Shown: positions 14,255-22,956, counted from the stretch's first letter. The stretch is DNA of 24,073 nucleotides from Candidatus Parcubacteria bacterium (GCA_027024305.1 JALVSO010000074.1:1-24073), one strand, 5' to 3'. The notes: generated by a model from the sequence alone, not told the origin. A program made the numbers and translations.

Positions 14255-16624
14255 CTACCAATTCTTAATCCAGTCCGGATCCACCTTATTTTTAATAATA
14301 TACTCCTTCTCCTCAATTAAAAAGTTTTCCATTTCTTTCAAAACCTTATTAAACTCATCGGCAGAAATGAGATTTTTCCTCTGAGCCAGGTCGGCCAAAT
14401 TGGCTACCAGGTGGAAACGGGACAGTCCGTTGCGGGCTTTCATATCAAAGGGTGAAGTGGTGGAACCGCTTTCCCGGTAGCCATTGATGATAATTCTCTC
14501 GGAGAGATTATAGCCAAAAAGAAGTTTTTTAATATCGCTTTCATAGCCGTGGTAATTAAAGACGATCCCCCCCTCCTCGGTCAGATAATCTTCCAAAATT
14601 TTCTGATTGCTGATACTTTTATTTTCCTCTAACAAAATATCCAGTTTAAAGAAATTAACAAAGCGGACTTTAATTTGAGGAAATCTTTCCTTAAAGAGTT
14701 TTAAACCGACAATGGCCTCTTCGGTGACATAATCCCCGGCCGTGGCTACCACCAAATCGGGGTTTTCATCGGAAATTTTATCTAAAATAATCAAGCCATC
14801 ATTGACCAATTTTTTCGCCTCTTCCCGGCTAAACCAAGTTCGGGTCATTTTCTTACCGGCCACAATGATATTAACCCCCTTTTTCCCTTGCAAAACTTTT
14901 TCCATGGTCAAAGTCATAATATTTTTATCAACCGGAAAATATACATTTAGAATATCCAAATCTCGGTCCAAATTGTTTGAAATCAAAGAAGGGTTTTGAT
15001 GGGAGTAGCCGTTGTGATCCTGCCTTTCCAAAAGAGAGGAAAGGATAATATTCAAAGACGGCACATCGCCCCTGAACTCCGCTCGTCGTCCAGCATTTAA
15101 AAATTTCACATACTGATCCACCATGGATGCCACAATTTGAGCGAAAGACTCGTAGCTGGCGAAAAAACCCCTTCGCCCCGACAGGGTGTAACCCCAGAGC
15201 ATTCCAAAAAGAAGATGCTCCGATAAAATCTCTATAACCTTACCGGACTTGCCGTAGTCAATATCATTTTTTTTGATGGGAAATTGCCACTGCCTTTTGG
15301 TAGCTTCAAAAACCGCCTGCAACCTGTTGGAATAGGTTTCATCGGGAGAAAAGAGTCGCACCCCGTCATTTTCTTTCATAACATCTCGCAGATATTGGCC
15401 GCCGTAGAACATGGAATTTTCCTTTTTCACATTATCCTCCTTTTGAGCAAATTCCCGCTCTTTAAAATAATCCAAAGCTTCGGGCAATTTCAAATCTTTC
15501 ATATTATGACCGTTAACAAAAGGGCTGTTGCCGACGGTCTCAAAAATTTCCGGAATTAAATCTTTTATATCCTGATCCAAAATCATCTCCCCTTTCTGAT
15601 CAAAGGAAATCAATTCGGAAATTTTGTAACTTTCCAACCACTCCCGCAGAATTTTCAAATGCTCCGGATTTTCGGCCACATCTTCAAAAATAACCTGGTG
15701 GGACAGAAAATTACCTTCCACTTTTTTACCGTCCATCTCTTTGGGCCCGCTCATACCCTTGGGTGTTCTCAAAACAATCAGCGGTCATTGGGGGCGATTA
15801 AATTCTTCTCCCCGCCGAGCCCTTTCCTGAATTTTTTTAATCTTTCTAACGGCATCATCAAAAACCTCCATTCCCTTAATCTGAATATTTTTCTTTTTAA
15901 AGGCATCAATAAAGTAAGGTTTATAGCCCAAGGCTTTAAAATACTTTTTCAACTCAATCTCCGACATACGCCCCAAAATAGTGGGACCGGAAATTTTATA
16001 GCCGTTTAGATGGAGAATCGGCAAGACCGCTCCGTCACTTTCGGGCGACAGAAATTTATTGATGTGCCAACTGGCCGACAGGGGTCCGGTTTCCGACTCC
16101 CCATCACCGACCAGACAAACATTGATTAAATTGGGATTATCTAAAACTGATCCGGCAGCCACGGCCAGAGAATAACCCAACTCTCCCCCTTCCAAAAGAA
16201 CTCCCGGAGCTTCCGGATTTAGGTGGGATGGGTAACCGTAGGGTGTTGAAAAATTCTCTATGATTTCTTCCAACCCTTTTCTGTTGTAGGGAATTTTTTC
16301 CGGTAAATTCTTGGACAGGGAACCATCCAAAAAAAGATTGGCTTGAAAGGCCGGAAAACCGTGGCCGGGACCGACGGTGTAAATAAATTCTCTTTTGTCA
16401 TCACGACCATGGTTCTTGATAATCTGCCGATTTATCTGTCCATAGACAAAATTGATACCCGAGCAGGTTCCCCAATGACCCAGCAATCTTTTTTTAATAT
16501 CTTCCGCCTCCAATTTCCTTTCCAGAAAAAAATTATCCCTCAAAAAAATCTGAGCCGCAGCCAAATAATTGCTCAGCCGATTAAATTTCTCCAGCCCTCT
16601 GGCTTCTTCTTTTTTACTTTTCAT
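14255..16624 (-). CDS. xfp: Xylulose-5-phosphate/fructose-6-phosphate phosphoketolase (1 in-frame TGA read as Trp)
   Basis: ThDP enzyme that splits xylulose-5-P or fructose-6-P with phosphate to acetyl-P plus glyceraldehyde-3-P or erythrose-4-P. It offers ATP via acetate kinase, which is not in this window. The 789-residue reading matches the family's usual length. It shows LLGHWGTCSGINFVYGQ, VGPGHGFPAFQANLFLDGS, the ThDP/Mg site GDGESETGPLSASWH, and in the C-terminal half RQDHNGYSHQNPS and NVYFPVD. TGA at 15785-15787 falls in RPQ-W-PLIVLRTPKG, an invariant RPRWPMI-type motif, and joins the two halves. In KGMSGPKE, Met replaces the usual Trp. The start at 16624 lies 6 nt after TATAAT (16636-16631). 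It is divergent from the flavoprotein gene. Confidence 0.96.
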
Positions 16625-16630
16625 GGGGAT

Positions 16631-16636
16631 ATTATA
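16631..16636 (-). promoter_or_regulatory. -10 element of xfp
   Basis: Minus-strand TATAAT followed by ATCCCC and the xfp ATG at 16624. This rules out the longer in-frame N-terminus beginning at 16690, which would lie upstream of the transcript. Confidence 0.65.
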
Positions 16637-16670
16637 ACATGAGGGAAAATGATATTTTAATCTAAAAACT

Positions 16671-16699
16671 TTTTCCAACATGCCTGGCATGTTGGAAAA
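16671..16699. repeat. Perfect palindrome between divergent xfp and flavoprotein genes
   Basis: TTTTCCAACATGCC and GGCATGTTGGAAAA are exact inverted repeats around one base. A looser outer pair (CTAAAAACTTTTT near 16662 and AAAAAGTTTTAG near 16720) encloses it. Position midway between two divergent promoters suggests an operator or a dispersed palindromic repeat. Confidence 0.75.
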
Positions 16700-16756
16700 T
16701 ACTAGATGGTTGGACCTTTTAAAAAGTTTTAGATCTAATCATCAACTTTTCTATGT

Positions 16757-16762
16757 TAAAAT
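16757..16762 (+). promoter_or_regulatory. -10 element of the flavoprotein gene
   Basis: TAAAAT, then ACCCCC (6 nt), then the ATG at 16769. No good -35 is visible. Confidence 0.5.
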
Positions 16763-16768
16763 ACCCCC

Positions 16769-18100
16769 ATGAAAAATAGAGAAAAAGGACAGGAGAAAAA
16801 GGAATATGATTTGGTAATTATCGGTGGAGGACCGGCGGGAATGATGATGGCCGTAACGGCGGCCAAGGATGGGGCTTCGGTTTTAATTTTGGAAAAGAAT
16901 CGCAGTTTGGGTGAAAAACTGAAAATCACCGGTGGAGGTCGTTGCAATATCACCAATGCCGAATTTGATGTTAAAAAATTTCTGGAAAACTTTCCCGAAA
17001 GTAAAAAATTTCTCTACTCCCCTTTTTCTAAATTTTCCAGCCGAGATACTTTTTCTTTTTTTGAAAAGGCCGGCCTGCCCCTGGTGGTGGAAGCCAGAAA
17101 AAGAGCCTTTCCCAAAAGCCAAAAAGCTTTAGATGTTCTGAAAACTTTTCAAAAACTGCTGAAAAAATATAAAGTGGAAGTTAGAACCGGAGCCGAAGTT
17201 ATAGACATTTCCAAAAAACATAAAAACCGCCCCGACGAGCCGGACCTCATTGCTTCGGTTACTTTAAAAAACGGAGAAAAAGTTTATGGGAAAAATTTCG
17301 CCATCGCCACCGGTGGCTACGCCGCCCCGGAAACCGGTTCCACCGGAGACGGTTTTAAATGGTTGAAAAAATTGGAACACAATGTCTTGAAACCCAATCC
17401 CAATATCGTTCCCCTGACCACCGACAGTCAAATTCTGCAAAAAATTTCCGGCACCGATTGATCCTTTATGAAAATCCGTTTCATCCAAAACGGCAAAACT
17501 CAATTTTCCAAGATTGGCAAAATTCTCTTCACCCATTTCGGTCTTTCCTCCCCCCTGATTCTAAACAGTTCCCACCGGGTTAAAAAACTCCTGGACCAAG
17601 GGCCGGTTATGGCTTCCATTGACCTTTTCCCCGATACCCCGGAACCGGACCTGGATAAAAAAATTCTGAAACTCTTTCAAAAAAATCACAATAAAAAATT
17701 GAAAAATGTTCTGCCGGAATTACTTTCCAAAAAACTGGCCGAAGCCATTTTGGAATTTTTCCCTCCGGCCCTGGCTCAAAAGAAAGTCAATGAAGTCAGC
17801 AGAGAAGAACGAAAAGCCCTGGTTAAAAAAATCAAAAATCTGGAAATGCAAATCACCGGAACCCTGGGCATGGACCGGGCGGTCATCGCCGATGGCGGTA
17901 TCGCTCTGGAAGAAGTTGATTTTTCTCGTATGACTTCCAAAAAATACGCCAACCTCTATCTTCTGGGAGACATTCTAAACATCAACCGTCCCTCCGGCGG
18001 CTACTCCCTCCAGCTCTGCTGAACCACCGGTTTTGTGGCGGGAAAAAATTTGCAAGCTCCCCATTTGCAAGCTCCCGGGGAGGGTGCAAATATTTTTTAG
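16769..18100 (+). CDS. BaiN/HI0933-type flavoprotein (2 in-frame TGA read as Trp)
   Basis: NAD(P)/FAD-dependent oxidoreductase of the BaiN (HI0933, YhiN) family; the physiological substrate in most bacteria is unsettled. The 443-residue reading has the dinucleotide-binding start YDLVIIGGGPAGMMMA, then LEKN...GEKLKITGGGRCNITN (the family signature) and FAIATGGYAAPETGSTGDG. Near the end are GTLGMDRAVIADGGIALEEVD and LGDILNINRPSGGYSLQLC. TGA at 17459-17461 (GTD-W-SFMK) and 18020-18022 (LQLC-W-TTGFVAGK) are read as Trp; the second is the conserved aromatic position of the closing GGYNLQ(W/L)..(W/F)..G..AG motif. The final residues NLQAPHLQAPGEGANIF are encoded by a palindromic repeat rather than family sequence. 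Stop is TAG. Confidence 0.9.
18051..18088. repeat. REP-like palindrome (copy B) with duplicated left arm inside the flavoprotein 3' end
   Basis: The 23-bp palindrome at 18066-18088 (TGCAAGCTCCC, G, GGGAGGGTGCA) has the design of copy A at 6484-6506. Its left arm TGCAAGCTCCC is also duplicated 15 bp upstream (18051-18061), giving LQAP-H-LQAP in the protein. Confidence 0.6.
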
Positions 18101-18174
18101 GGTTGCTACTTAAATTTACCCCCTGAAATCTTCCGTTATTTTTTACCTGGCTGGAACCAAAGAAAAACGAAACT

Positions 18175-18202
18175 TTTTACCAGACTAAAAAAATGCTAGA
18201 AT
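18175..18202 (+). promoter_or_regulatory. Promoter of valS
   Basis: TTTTAC (18175-18180), a 16-nt spacer and TAGAAT (18197-18202), 8 nt before the ATG at 18211. The in-frame ATG at 18193 overlaps this element. Confidence 0.5.
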
Positions 18203-18210
18203 ATCTCCAT

Positions 18211-20343
18211 ATGTCAATAAATGAAAAATATCTAAGTGGCTATGAAGCCTCAAAATACGAAGATTCCATTTACAAAAAATGGGAGGAATCCGGTTTTTTC
18301 AATCCGGACAATCTGCCGGGAGAACGCCAAGAAAAATTCTCCATGATTTTACCTCCACCCAACGCCAACGGAGATCTCCACGCCGGCCATGGTTCCGATT
18401 TTGTCATTAAAGATGTGATTGGTAGATACTACCGAATGAAAGGTTACAAGGTTCTGATGCTTCCCGGAGCCGACCATGCCGGCTTTGAAACCCAGGGTAC
18501 CTTTGAGAAAAAACTTCAAAAGGAAGGTCGGTCTCGCTTTGGTATGGAAAGACAGGAACTCTACGATGAAATCTATGAATTTGTTATGCAAAATAAATCC
18601 AATATGGAAAACCAGGTTAGGAAACTGGGAACTTCCTGTGATTGGAGTCGTGAAAAATTCACTCTACAACCGGATATTGTGTCCAAAGTTGAAGATACTT
18701 TTATCAAAATGTTTAACGACGGAATGATCTATCGGGGCAAAAGATCCATCCATTGAAATCCCAAATTTAAAACTTCCCTGGCCGACATTGAAACAAAGTT
18801 TGAAGACCGAGTGGAACCCTTCTACTATTTCCAATACGGACCTTTTGAAATAGGAACTTCCCGACCGGAAACGAAGTTCGGAGATAAATATGTGGTAATG
18901 CATCCAGATGACCCCCGGTATAAAAACTGGAAAGAGGGAGATACTTTTGAGGCCGAATGGATTAACGGAAAAATAACCGGAACGGTTTTGAAGGATGAAG
19001 CCATTGATATGAATTTCGGAACCGGAGTTATGACCATCACTCCTTGACATGATGCCACCGACTTTGAAATCGCCCAGAGGCATAATATAGACTACGAACA
19101 AATTATTGATTTGGACGGTCGAATGATGGACATTGCCGGACCCGAATTTGCCGGTCTAAAAACTCATATTGCTAGAGAAAAAGTGGTTGAAAAATTAAAG
19201 GAAAAAGGACTTCTGACCAGGGTTGAAGAAAAACATAAGCATGCCGTCCGTGTCTGTGAAAGGACCGGAGTGGTTATTGAACCCCAACTGATGGATCAGT
19301 GATTTGTCAAGATGAAACCCCTAACGGAAATGGCTTTGCAGGCTCTGGATGAGGGAAAATTGAATTTTGTTTCCAAACAATTTGAAAAAACTTTCAGGCA
19401 TTGAATGGAGAATCCCATTGATTGAAACATCTCCCGGCAAATTGTTTGGGGCATTCAGATTCCGGCCTGGTTTAAAAATAGAGGCCAAGAAAATGAAGAA
19501 ATCAGAGTACAAAAAGAAAAACCCGAAGGTGAAGGATGGGAGCAGGATCCGGACACATTTGACACCTGATTCTCTTCCGGTCAGTGGCCTCTTTTAACTT
19601 TGGACTATCCCGATGGAAAAGATTTTAAGGAATATTACCCAACCAATTTGATGGAAACCGGCCGGGATTTGATTTTTAAATGAGTGCCCCGTATGGTTAT
19701 GTTCGGACTGTACCAGACCGGTGAAGTGCCTTTCCGAGATATTTACCTTCATGGGATGGTCTTGGATGCCAAGGGCAAAAAGATGTCAAAATCAAAAGGA
19801 AACACCCTTTCCCCCATTGAATTAATTGATGAATTCGGAACCGATGCCACAAGAATGTCTTTAATTGTTGGAAATACTCCCGGAAAAGATATGGCACTTT
19901 CAAAAGATAAAGTTCGCGCCTATAAGAAGTTTGCCAACAAACTTTGGAATATCGCCCGCTTTATCTATGAAAATACGGAGGATTTTGATTATCAAAATTT
20001 TGACCAAAATAAACTGGATAAGGAGGAAAGAGAAATTATTCAATATTTGGAAGATTTTAAAAAAGAGATTGGGGAGGATATTGAAAAGTATAGACTTTAT
20101 TTGGCCGGAGAAAAAATTTACCACTATATTTGAGATGAATTTGCCAATAAAATTTTAGAATCTACCAAAGAAGAAATAAAAAATAATGGCGAGAAAAAAG
20201 AAAACAAGCAGTTTATTTTAACCTACGCCCTGGAAAATATTCTAAAAATCGCTCACCCATTTATCCCCTTTGTAACCGAAGAAATCTGGAAAGATTTTCC
20301 CAAAAAAGAAAAACAGCTTCTAATGATTGAAAGTTGAGATTAG
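18211..20343 (+). CDS. valS: Valyl-tRNA synthetase (9 in-frame TGA read as Trp)
   Basis: Class I synthetase that charges tRNA(Val) and edits misactivated Thr. The 710-residue reading is short for ValRS (about 880-950 in common bacteria) because the C-terminal coiled-coil arm is missing. It shows PPPNANGDLHAGHG (HIGH motif), GADHAGFETQ, the editing-domain TSRPETKFGD, and KKMSKSKGN (KMSKS). Nine TGA codons occur in RSIH-W-NPK, TITP-W-HDATDFE, MDQ-W-FVKMKPL, FRH-W-MENPID-W-NISRQ, FDT-W-FSSGQ, IFK-W-VPRM, HYI-W-DEF and IES-W-D. Most are fixed Trp positions in ValRS, and TGG serves in SGQWPL and IVWG. With the standard code it is cut into many pieces. TAG stop. This is the best single gene for proving the code. 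Confidence 0.96.
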
Positions 20344-20377
20344 AAAAAACACCACCTTCAAAGGGGGGTGTTTTTCT
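20344..20377 (+). terminator. Terminator after valS
   Basis: AAAAACACC and GGTGTTTTT-type arms around a short loop (ACCTTCAAAGGGG region), ending in TTTTTCTT, directly after the TAG stop. Confidence 0.75.
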
Positions 20378-20398
20378 TATTCCATATTGTGAAATTCT

Positions 20399-20956
20399 CT
20401 ATGAGTTGGCGCTTAAATTGTATCTCAAACTATTATTAACCGTCCTAATCATTCCACAATTTAAACCATCGGAATCATCAATTATTCTATCCAGTTCCAA
20501 AACAATCGGATTGCTATCCGCATTATTTATGCCATAAATCACCACGTTGGCTCCACCAAAACTGAGACTGCCCGGACAGTTATTCAAATAGGCATAAGAA
20601 TCTCCATCGTTATCATATTTATAAAGCTCCTCTCCCAATTTCGGCTTCACGGCTTCAGAAACATAACTCAAATCGCCGTTAGCAACAAGTTGACCAATGG
20701 CGGGGTTGCTGCCCAAACCAAAACTGGTATCAAGGGGATAGGGGCTTCTGGCCTTATCAACGGCGGTCAGCTCAAAGGCCCTTTTTATTCCACTGAGCTC
20801 CCCGGCTATCTTGGCGGCCATGGTCTCATTGCTCCGCTGTGCCGGATTAAGGGAAAGCAAAGAGATAGTAACCAAAATTCCGATGATGGCTATAACCACC
20901 AATAACTCCAAGAGAGTGAAAGCTTCTTCTTGTTTCTTTCCGTATTTTAATTTCAT
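20399..20956 (-). CDS. Type IV pilin-like protein
   Basis: 185 residues with a classical class III signal: basic leader MKLKYGKKQEEA, prepilin peptidase site A12-F13, Glu at mature position 5 (FTLLELL), and hydrophobic helix LLVVIAIIGILVTISLLSL. The mature globular domain has two cysteines (NNCPGSLSF and GLNCGMI, about 55 residues apart), a plausible disulfide, and an Asp-rich loop (YDNDGDSYAYLNN) that could bind calcium. It is probably a major or minor pilin or pseudopilin used for attachment, motility or DNA uptake; no assembly genes are in the window. Its own promoter TTGCAA-17-TACAAT ends 6 nt before ATG. No in-frame TGA; TAG stop. Confidence 0.9.
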   Translation of the reverse strand: MKLKYGKKQEEAFTLLELLVVIAIIGILVTISLLSLNPAQRSNETMAAKIAGELSGIKRAFELTAVDKARSPYPLDTSFGLGSNPAIGQLVANGDLSYVSEAVKPKLGEELYKYDNDGDSYAYLNNCPGSLSFGGANVVIYGINNADSNPIVLELDRIIDDSDGLNCGMIRTVNNSLRYNLSANS

Positions 20957-20962
20957 GGAAAC

Positions 20963-20991
20963 ATTGTAAAACTTTTTTTACGGTTTTGCAA
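20963..20991 (-). promoter_or_regulatory. Promoter of the pilin gene (leaderless type)
   Basis: On the minus strand TTGCAA (20991-20986), a 17-nt spacer and TACAAT (20968-20963), exactly 6 nt before the ATG at 20956. Confidence 0.65.
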
Positions 20992-20994
20992 AAA

Positions 20995-21792
20995 CTAATT
21001 ATCCTTTTTTCTATTCTCATAGATTTTTACCACCTGGTCCAAAAACTTTTTAATTTTGAAAACATTTGTTTCGTTTTCTACGTCAATTTTTCCATCGGAT
21101 TCATCTACCTTAAAAACAAGGTCGGCAAAAGGAGAGGGCCTATCTTTCCTGCTGTCACCGGTCTTCAAATCGAAAAATATTTTTTCAATATGTCCGTCCT
21201 CATCTTCTATCTCCACCCACCCGTCTATGCCAAAATTAAAATCTAAAGGAGTACCAACCGCTGTCTTGAAAGACACATCCTCTATGGAGTTTCTTTTTGA
21301 CAACATCCTATATAAATAGAGAGAGGTGAATTCTTCAAGCTTACAGGCTTCATCTTTTTGAAATTCCTCGCCTCCATAATACTCAACCAAATCCGCGAAG
21401 ACCTTTCTTTTGGTTTTTTCACTTTTATCACGCAAAGCCAAAATCCTCTGATGAGGACCAATTTGCACATCATTAAGAAAATCCCTTTCAGCTCTATGAC
21501 CGGGTGTTTCCTCACCGTCTTTCCCCACTATATTTAAACCTTTAATATCCAACCCCATACTCTTAGCCTCTATCCTAAGATAATCCGTATATCTAACTAA
21601 AAAAAGTTCCTCGGGATATTTCTCCAAAAGCGCAAGGGTCCTAGCCATTCTCTCTCTATTGAGTTCATCCCTCTTTCGTTTCTTTTCAAGTTCTTCAAGT
21701 TTGGCTCTTTGCTGAGCAATTTCCCTGCTTCTAATTCCATCTTTTATTTTTCTCTCCGCTTCACTCAGATTTTTTATTCCTTCTCTAATCAT
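20995..21792 (-). CDS. Unrecognised protein with coiled coil and possible PD-(D/E)XK-like motif
   Basis: 265 residues. Residues about 1-55 are a highly charged coiled coil (SEAERKIKDGIRSREIAQQR, then KLEELEKKRKRDELNRERMA). The middle contains HRAERDFLND and RDKSEKTKRKVFADLVEYYGG. Near 186-212, FNFGIDGWVEIE followed by a beta strand and KIFFDLKTGD gives a D190...D208-L-K210 arrangement that resembles the PD-(D/E)XK nuclease core; this is a pattern-level resemblance only. No signal peptide is seen. A -10 TATAAA (21804-21799) ends 6 nt before ATG. It lies 38 nt upstream of the pilin gene, which has its own promoter. Only TGG encodes Trp. Stop TAA. Confidence 0.65.
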   Translation of the reverse strand: MIREGIKNLSEAERKIKDGIRSREIAQQRAKLEELEKKRKRDELNRERMARTLALLEKYPEELFLVRYTDYLRIEAKSMGLDIKGLNIVGKDGEETPGHRAERDFLNDVQIGPHQRILALRDKSEKTKRKVFADLVEYYGGEEFQKDEACKLEEFTSLYLYRMLSKRNSIEDVSFKTAVGTPLDFNFGIDGWVEIEDEDGHIEKIFFDLKTGDSRKDRPSPFADLVFKVDESDGKIDVENETNVFKIKKFLDQVVKIYENRKKDN

Positions 21793-21874
21793 AATGCTTT
21801 TATAATACTATATTTTTATTTTTTTAAAACTCAAAATAATATAAATAATAAATTTTGAGCAAAGTACTTCTCAA

Positions 21875-21903
21875 CAAAACACCTCCCCATAAAGGGAGGT
21901 ATT
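21875..21903 (-). terminator. Hairpin terminator after the 66-residue gene
   Basis: ACCTCCCC (21881-21888) and GGGAGGT (21894-21900) form the stem. On the minus strand GTTTTGTTG follows, a weak T run, just after the TAA of the small gene. Confidence 0.65.
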
Positions 21904-21904
21904 A

Positions 21905-22105
21905 TTATGTTTTTAGACCAACATAAAACTGCCGACCATCTAAATTAAAATCATAAAAAACATTCTCCATTTTTAAACTATCCCTGATGGGAGTAATAAC
22001 TAAGATTGTATTTCCTAATGAAATATTAGACTCAAGAGCACCTCTTTTGATCATTTCCTCAGCCTCCTCCAATGCTCTTTTTTTGATCATTTCTGAAACA
22101 AACAT
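21905..22105 (-). CDS. Small protein with internal helical duplication, unknown function
   Basis: 66 residues. The N-terminal half carries a short tandem duplication, EMIKKRALEEAE then EMIKRGALES, also visible in the DNA as two TTTTGATCATTTC blocks on the plus strand. The C-terminal half (GNTILVITPIRDSLKMENVFYDFNLDGRQFYVGL) looks like beta structure. No signal peptide or Trp. An AAAGG-type site lies about 8 nt before the ATG, and TATAAT (around 22143-22138) sits further upstream, overlapping the end region of the kinase-like gene, 45 nt away. Both genes may be expressed together. The terminator after it supports a real gene. Function unknown. Confidence 0.55.
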   Translation of the reverse strand: MFVSEMIKKRALEEAEEMIKRGALESNISLGNTILVITPIRDSLKMENVFYDFNLDGRQFYVGLKT

Positions 22106-22150
22106 TTTTTGTACCTTTTAATAAATTGACTCCCCTTATTATAATATAAA

Positions 22151-22921
22151 TTAGATATTTTGAAAAGATTTTAGTGCTTTTTCAATTTTTAATATTTTAT
22201 TGAAGTCATCATCCTCAATATTAAACCTTTCTTGTTCTCCATAAAATATGCTTCTAAAATCTATAGATCTACCAAAGTCTATCACATAAGGATTGCCGCT
22301 TTCTCTATCTATCATAATATTTCTAGCATACAAATCATTATGAGCTATATCCATTTCACTATGCATTTTTTCTACATATTCATATAATGAATCCATAGCT
22401 TTTTCAAAATTAAAATTTTCTGGCATTTTTTCATCTCCATTCAAAACTAATTGTAAATTAACTGCATTTAATTCTTCCATAAGAATAACACCATACTCAC
22501 CGCCCTCAAGAAAAGCCAAACATGACGGAGATCTCACGCCGGAAACTTCGCAGGCGGACATCCTTGATGTTATTATAGCCTCTGTTTTAGGATCATTACC
22601 AAGATTGTACCTGGCACTTTCCGCCCCTCTATGTCTATTTTTCATAATTTTAACACATACACCACTTCCAAATCCGTAACTAAAAACCTTACCAGCACCC
22701 CCAAAGCCTATACACAAACTTTCATCATTAACCACACTCATTATCTTTTCAATAAGAGCATTTCAATCTTCCTCCCTTAATCTAATACTAGGATCATGAC
22801 TAAACTTGAGAACAATTGGTCCCTCAATCCCATGAAATTGTTTCTCAAAACCATCCGGCAAATTCACTAAATCAGAGTGTCCACTACTTAAAACTTGTTC
22901 TCTATTAATTCCCTCTATCAT
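22151..22921 (-). CDS. Stand-alone protein kinase-like protein (1 in-frame TGA read as Trp)
   Basis: 256 residues once TGA in REED-W-NALIEK is read as Trp; otherwise the first 60 residues are lost. Kinase-fold landmarks appear in order: glycine-rich loop IGFGGAGKVFSYG (residues 71-83), VCVKIMK with candidate ATP-binding Lys91, the VILMEELN hinge, catalytic loop AHNDLYARNIMID (Asp196, Asn201) and VIDFGRS (Asp215). All catalytic residues are present. The lobe after DFG is short, closer to small-molecule or RIO/Bud32-type kinases than to full Ser/Thr kinases. The roughly 60-residue N-terminal extension is unrecognised. A -10 TATAAT (22933-22928) lies exactly 6 nt before ATG at 22921, with TTTTTG at -35. 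It is followed by the 66-residue gene. TAA stop. Confidence 0.8.
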
Positions 22922-22927
22922 ATTTTC

Positions 22928-22956
22928 ATTATACTATAATTTTACTTTTTCAAAAA
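22928..22956 (-). promoter_or_regulatory. Promoter of the kinase-like gene (leaderless type)
   Basis: On the minus strand TTTTTG (22956-22951), a 17-nt spacer and TATAAT (22933-22928), exactly 6 nt before the ATG. It overlaps the 3' end of the dus gene. Confidence 0.55.

Noticed and set aside
16625..16690. Longer N-terminus for phosphoketolase (MPGMLEKVFRL...)
   Set aside because: It would run through the palindrome and the TATAAT at 16636-16631; the ATG at 16624 is exactly 6 nt past that element and matches the family start.
18211..20343. UGA=Gly, as in Gracilibacteria and Absconditabacteria
   Set aside because: DT-W-FSS, Q-W-FVKM and K-W-VPRM in ValRS require Trp; Gly would break near-universal motifs.
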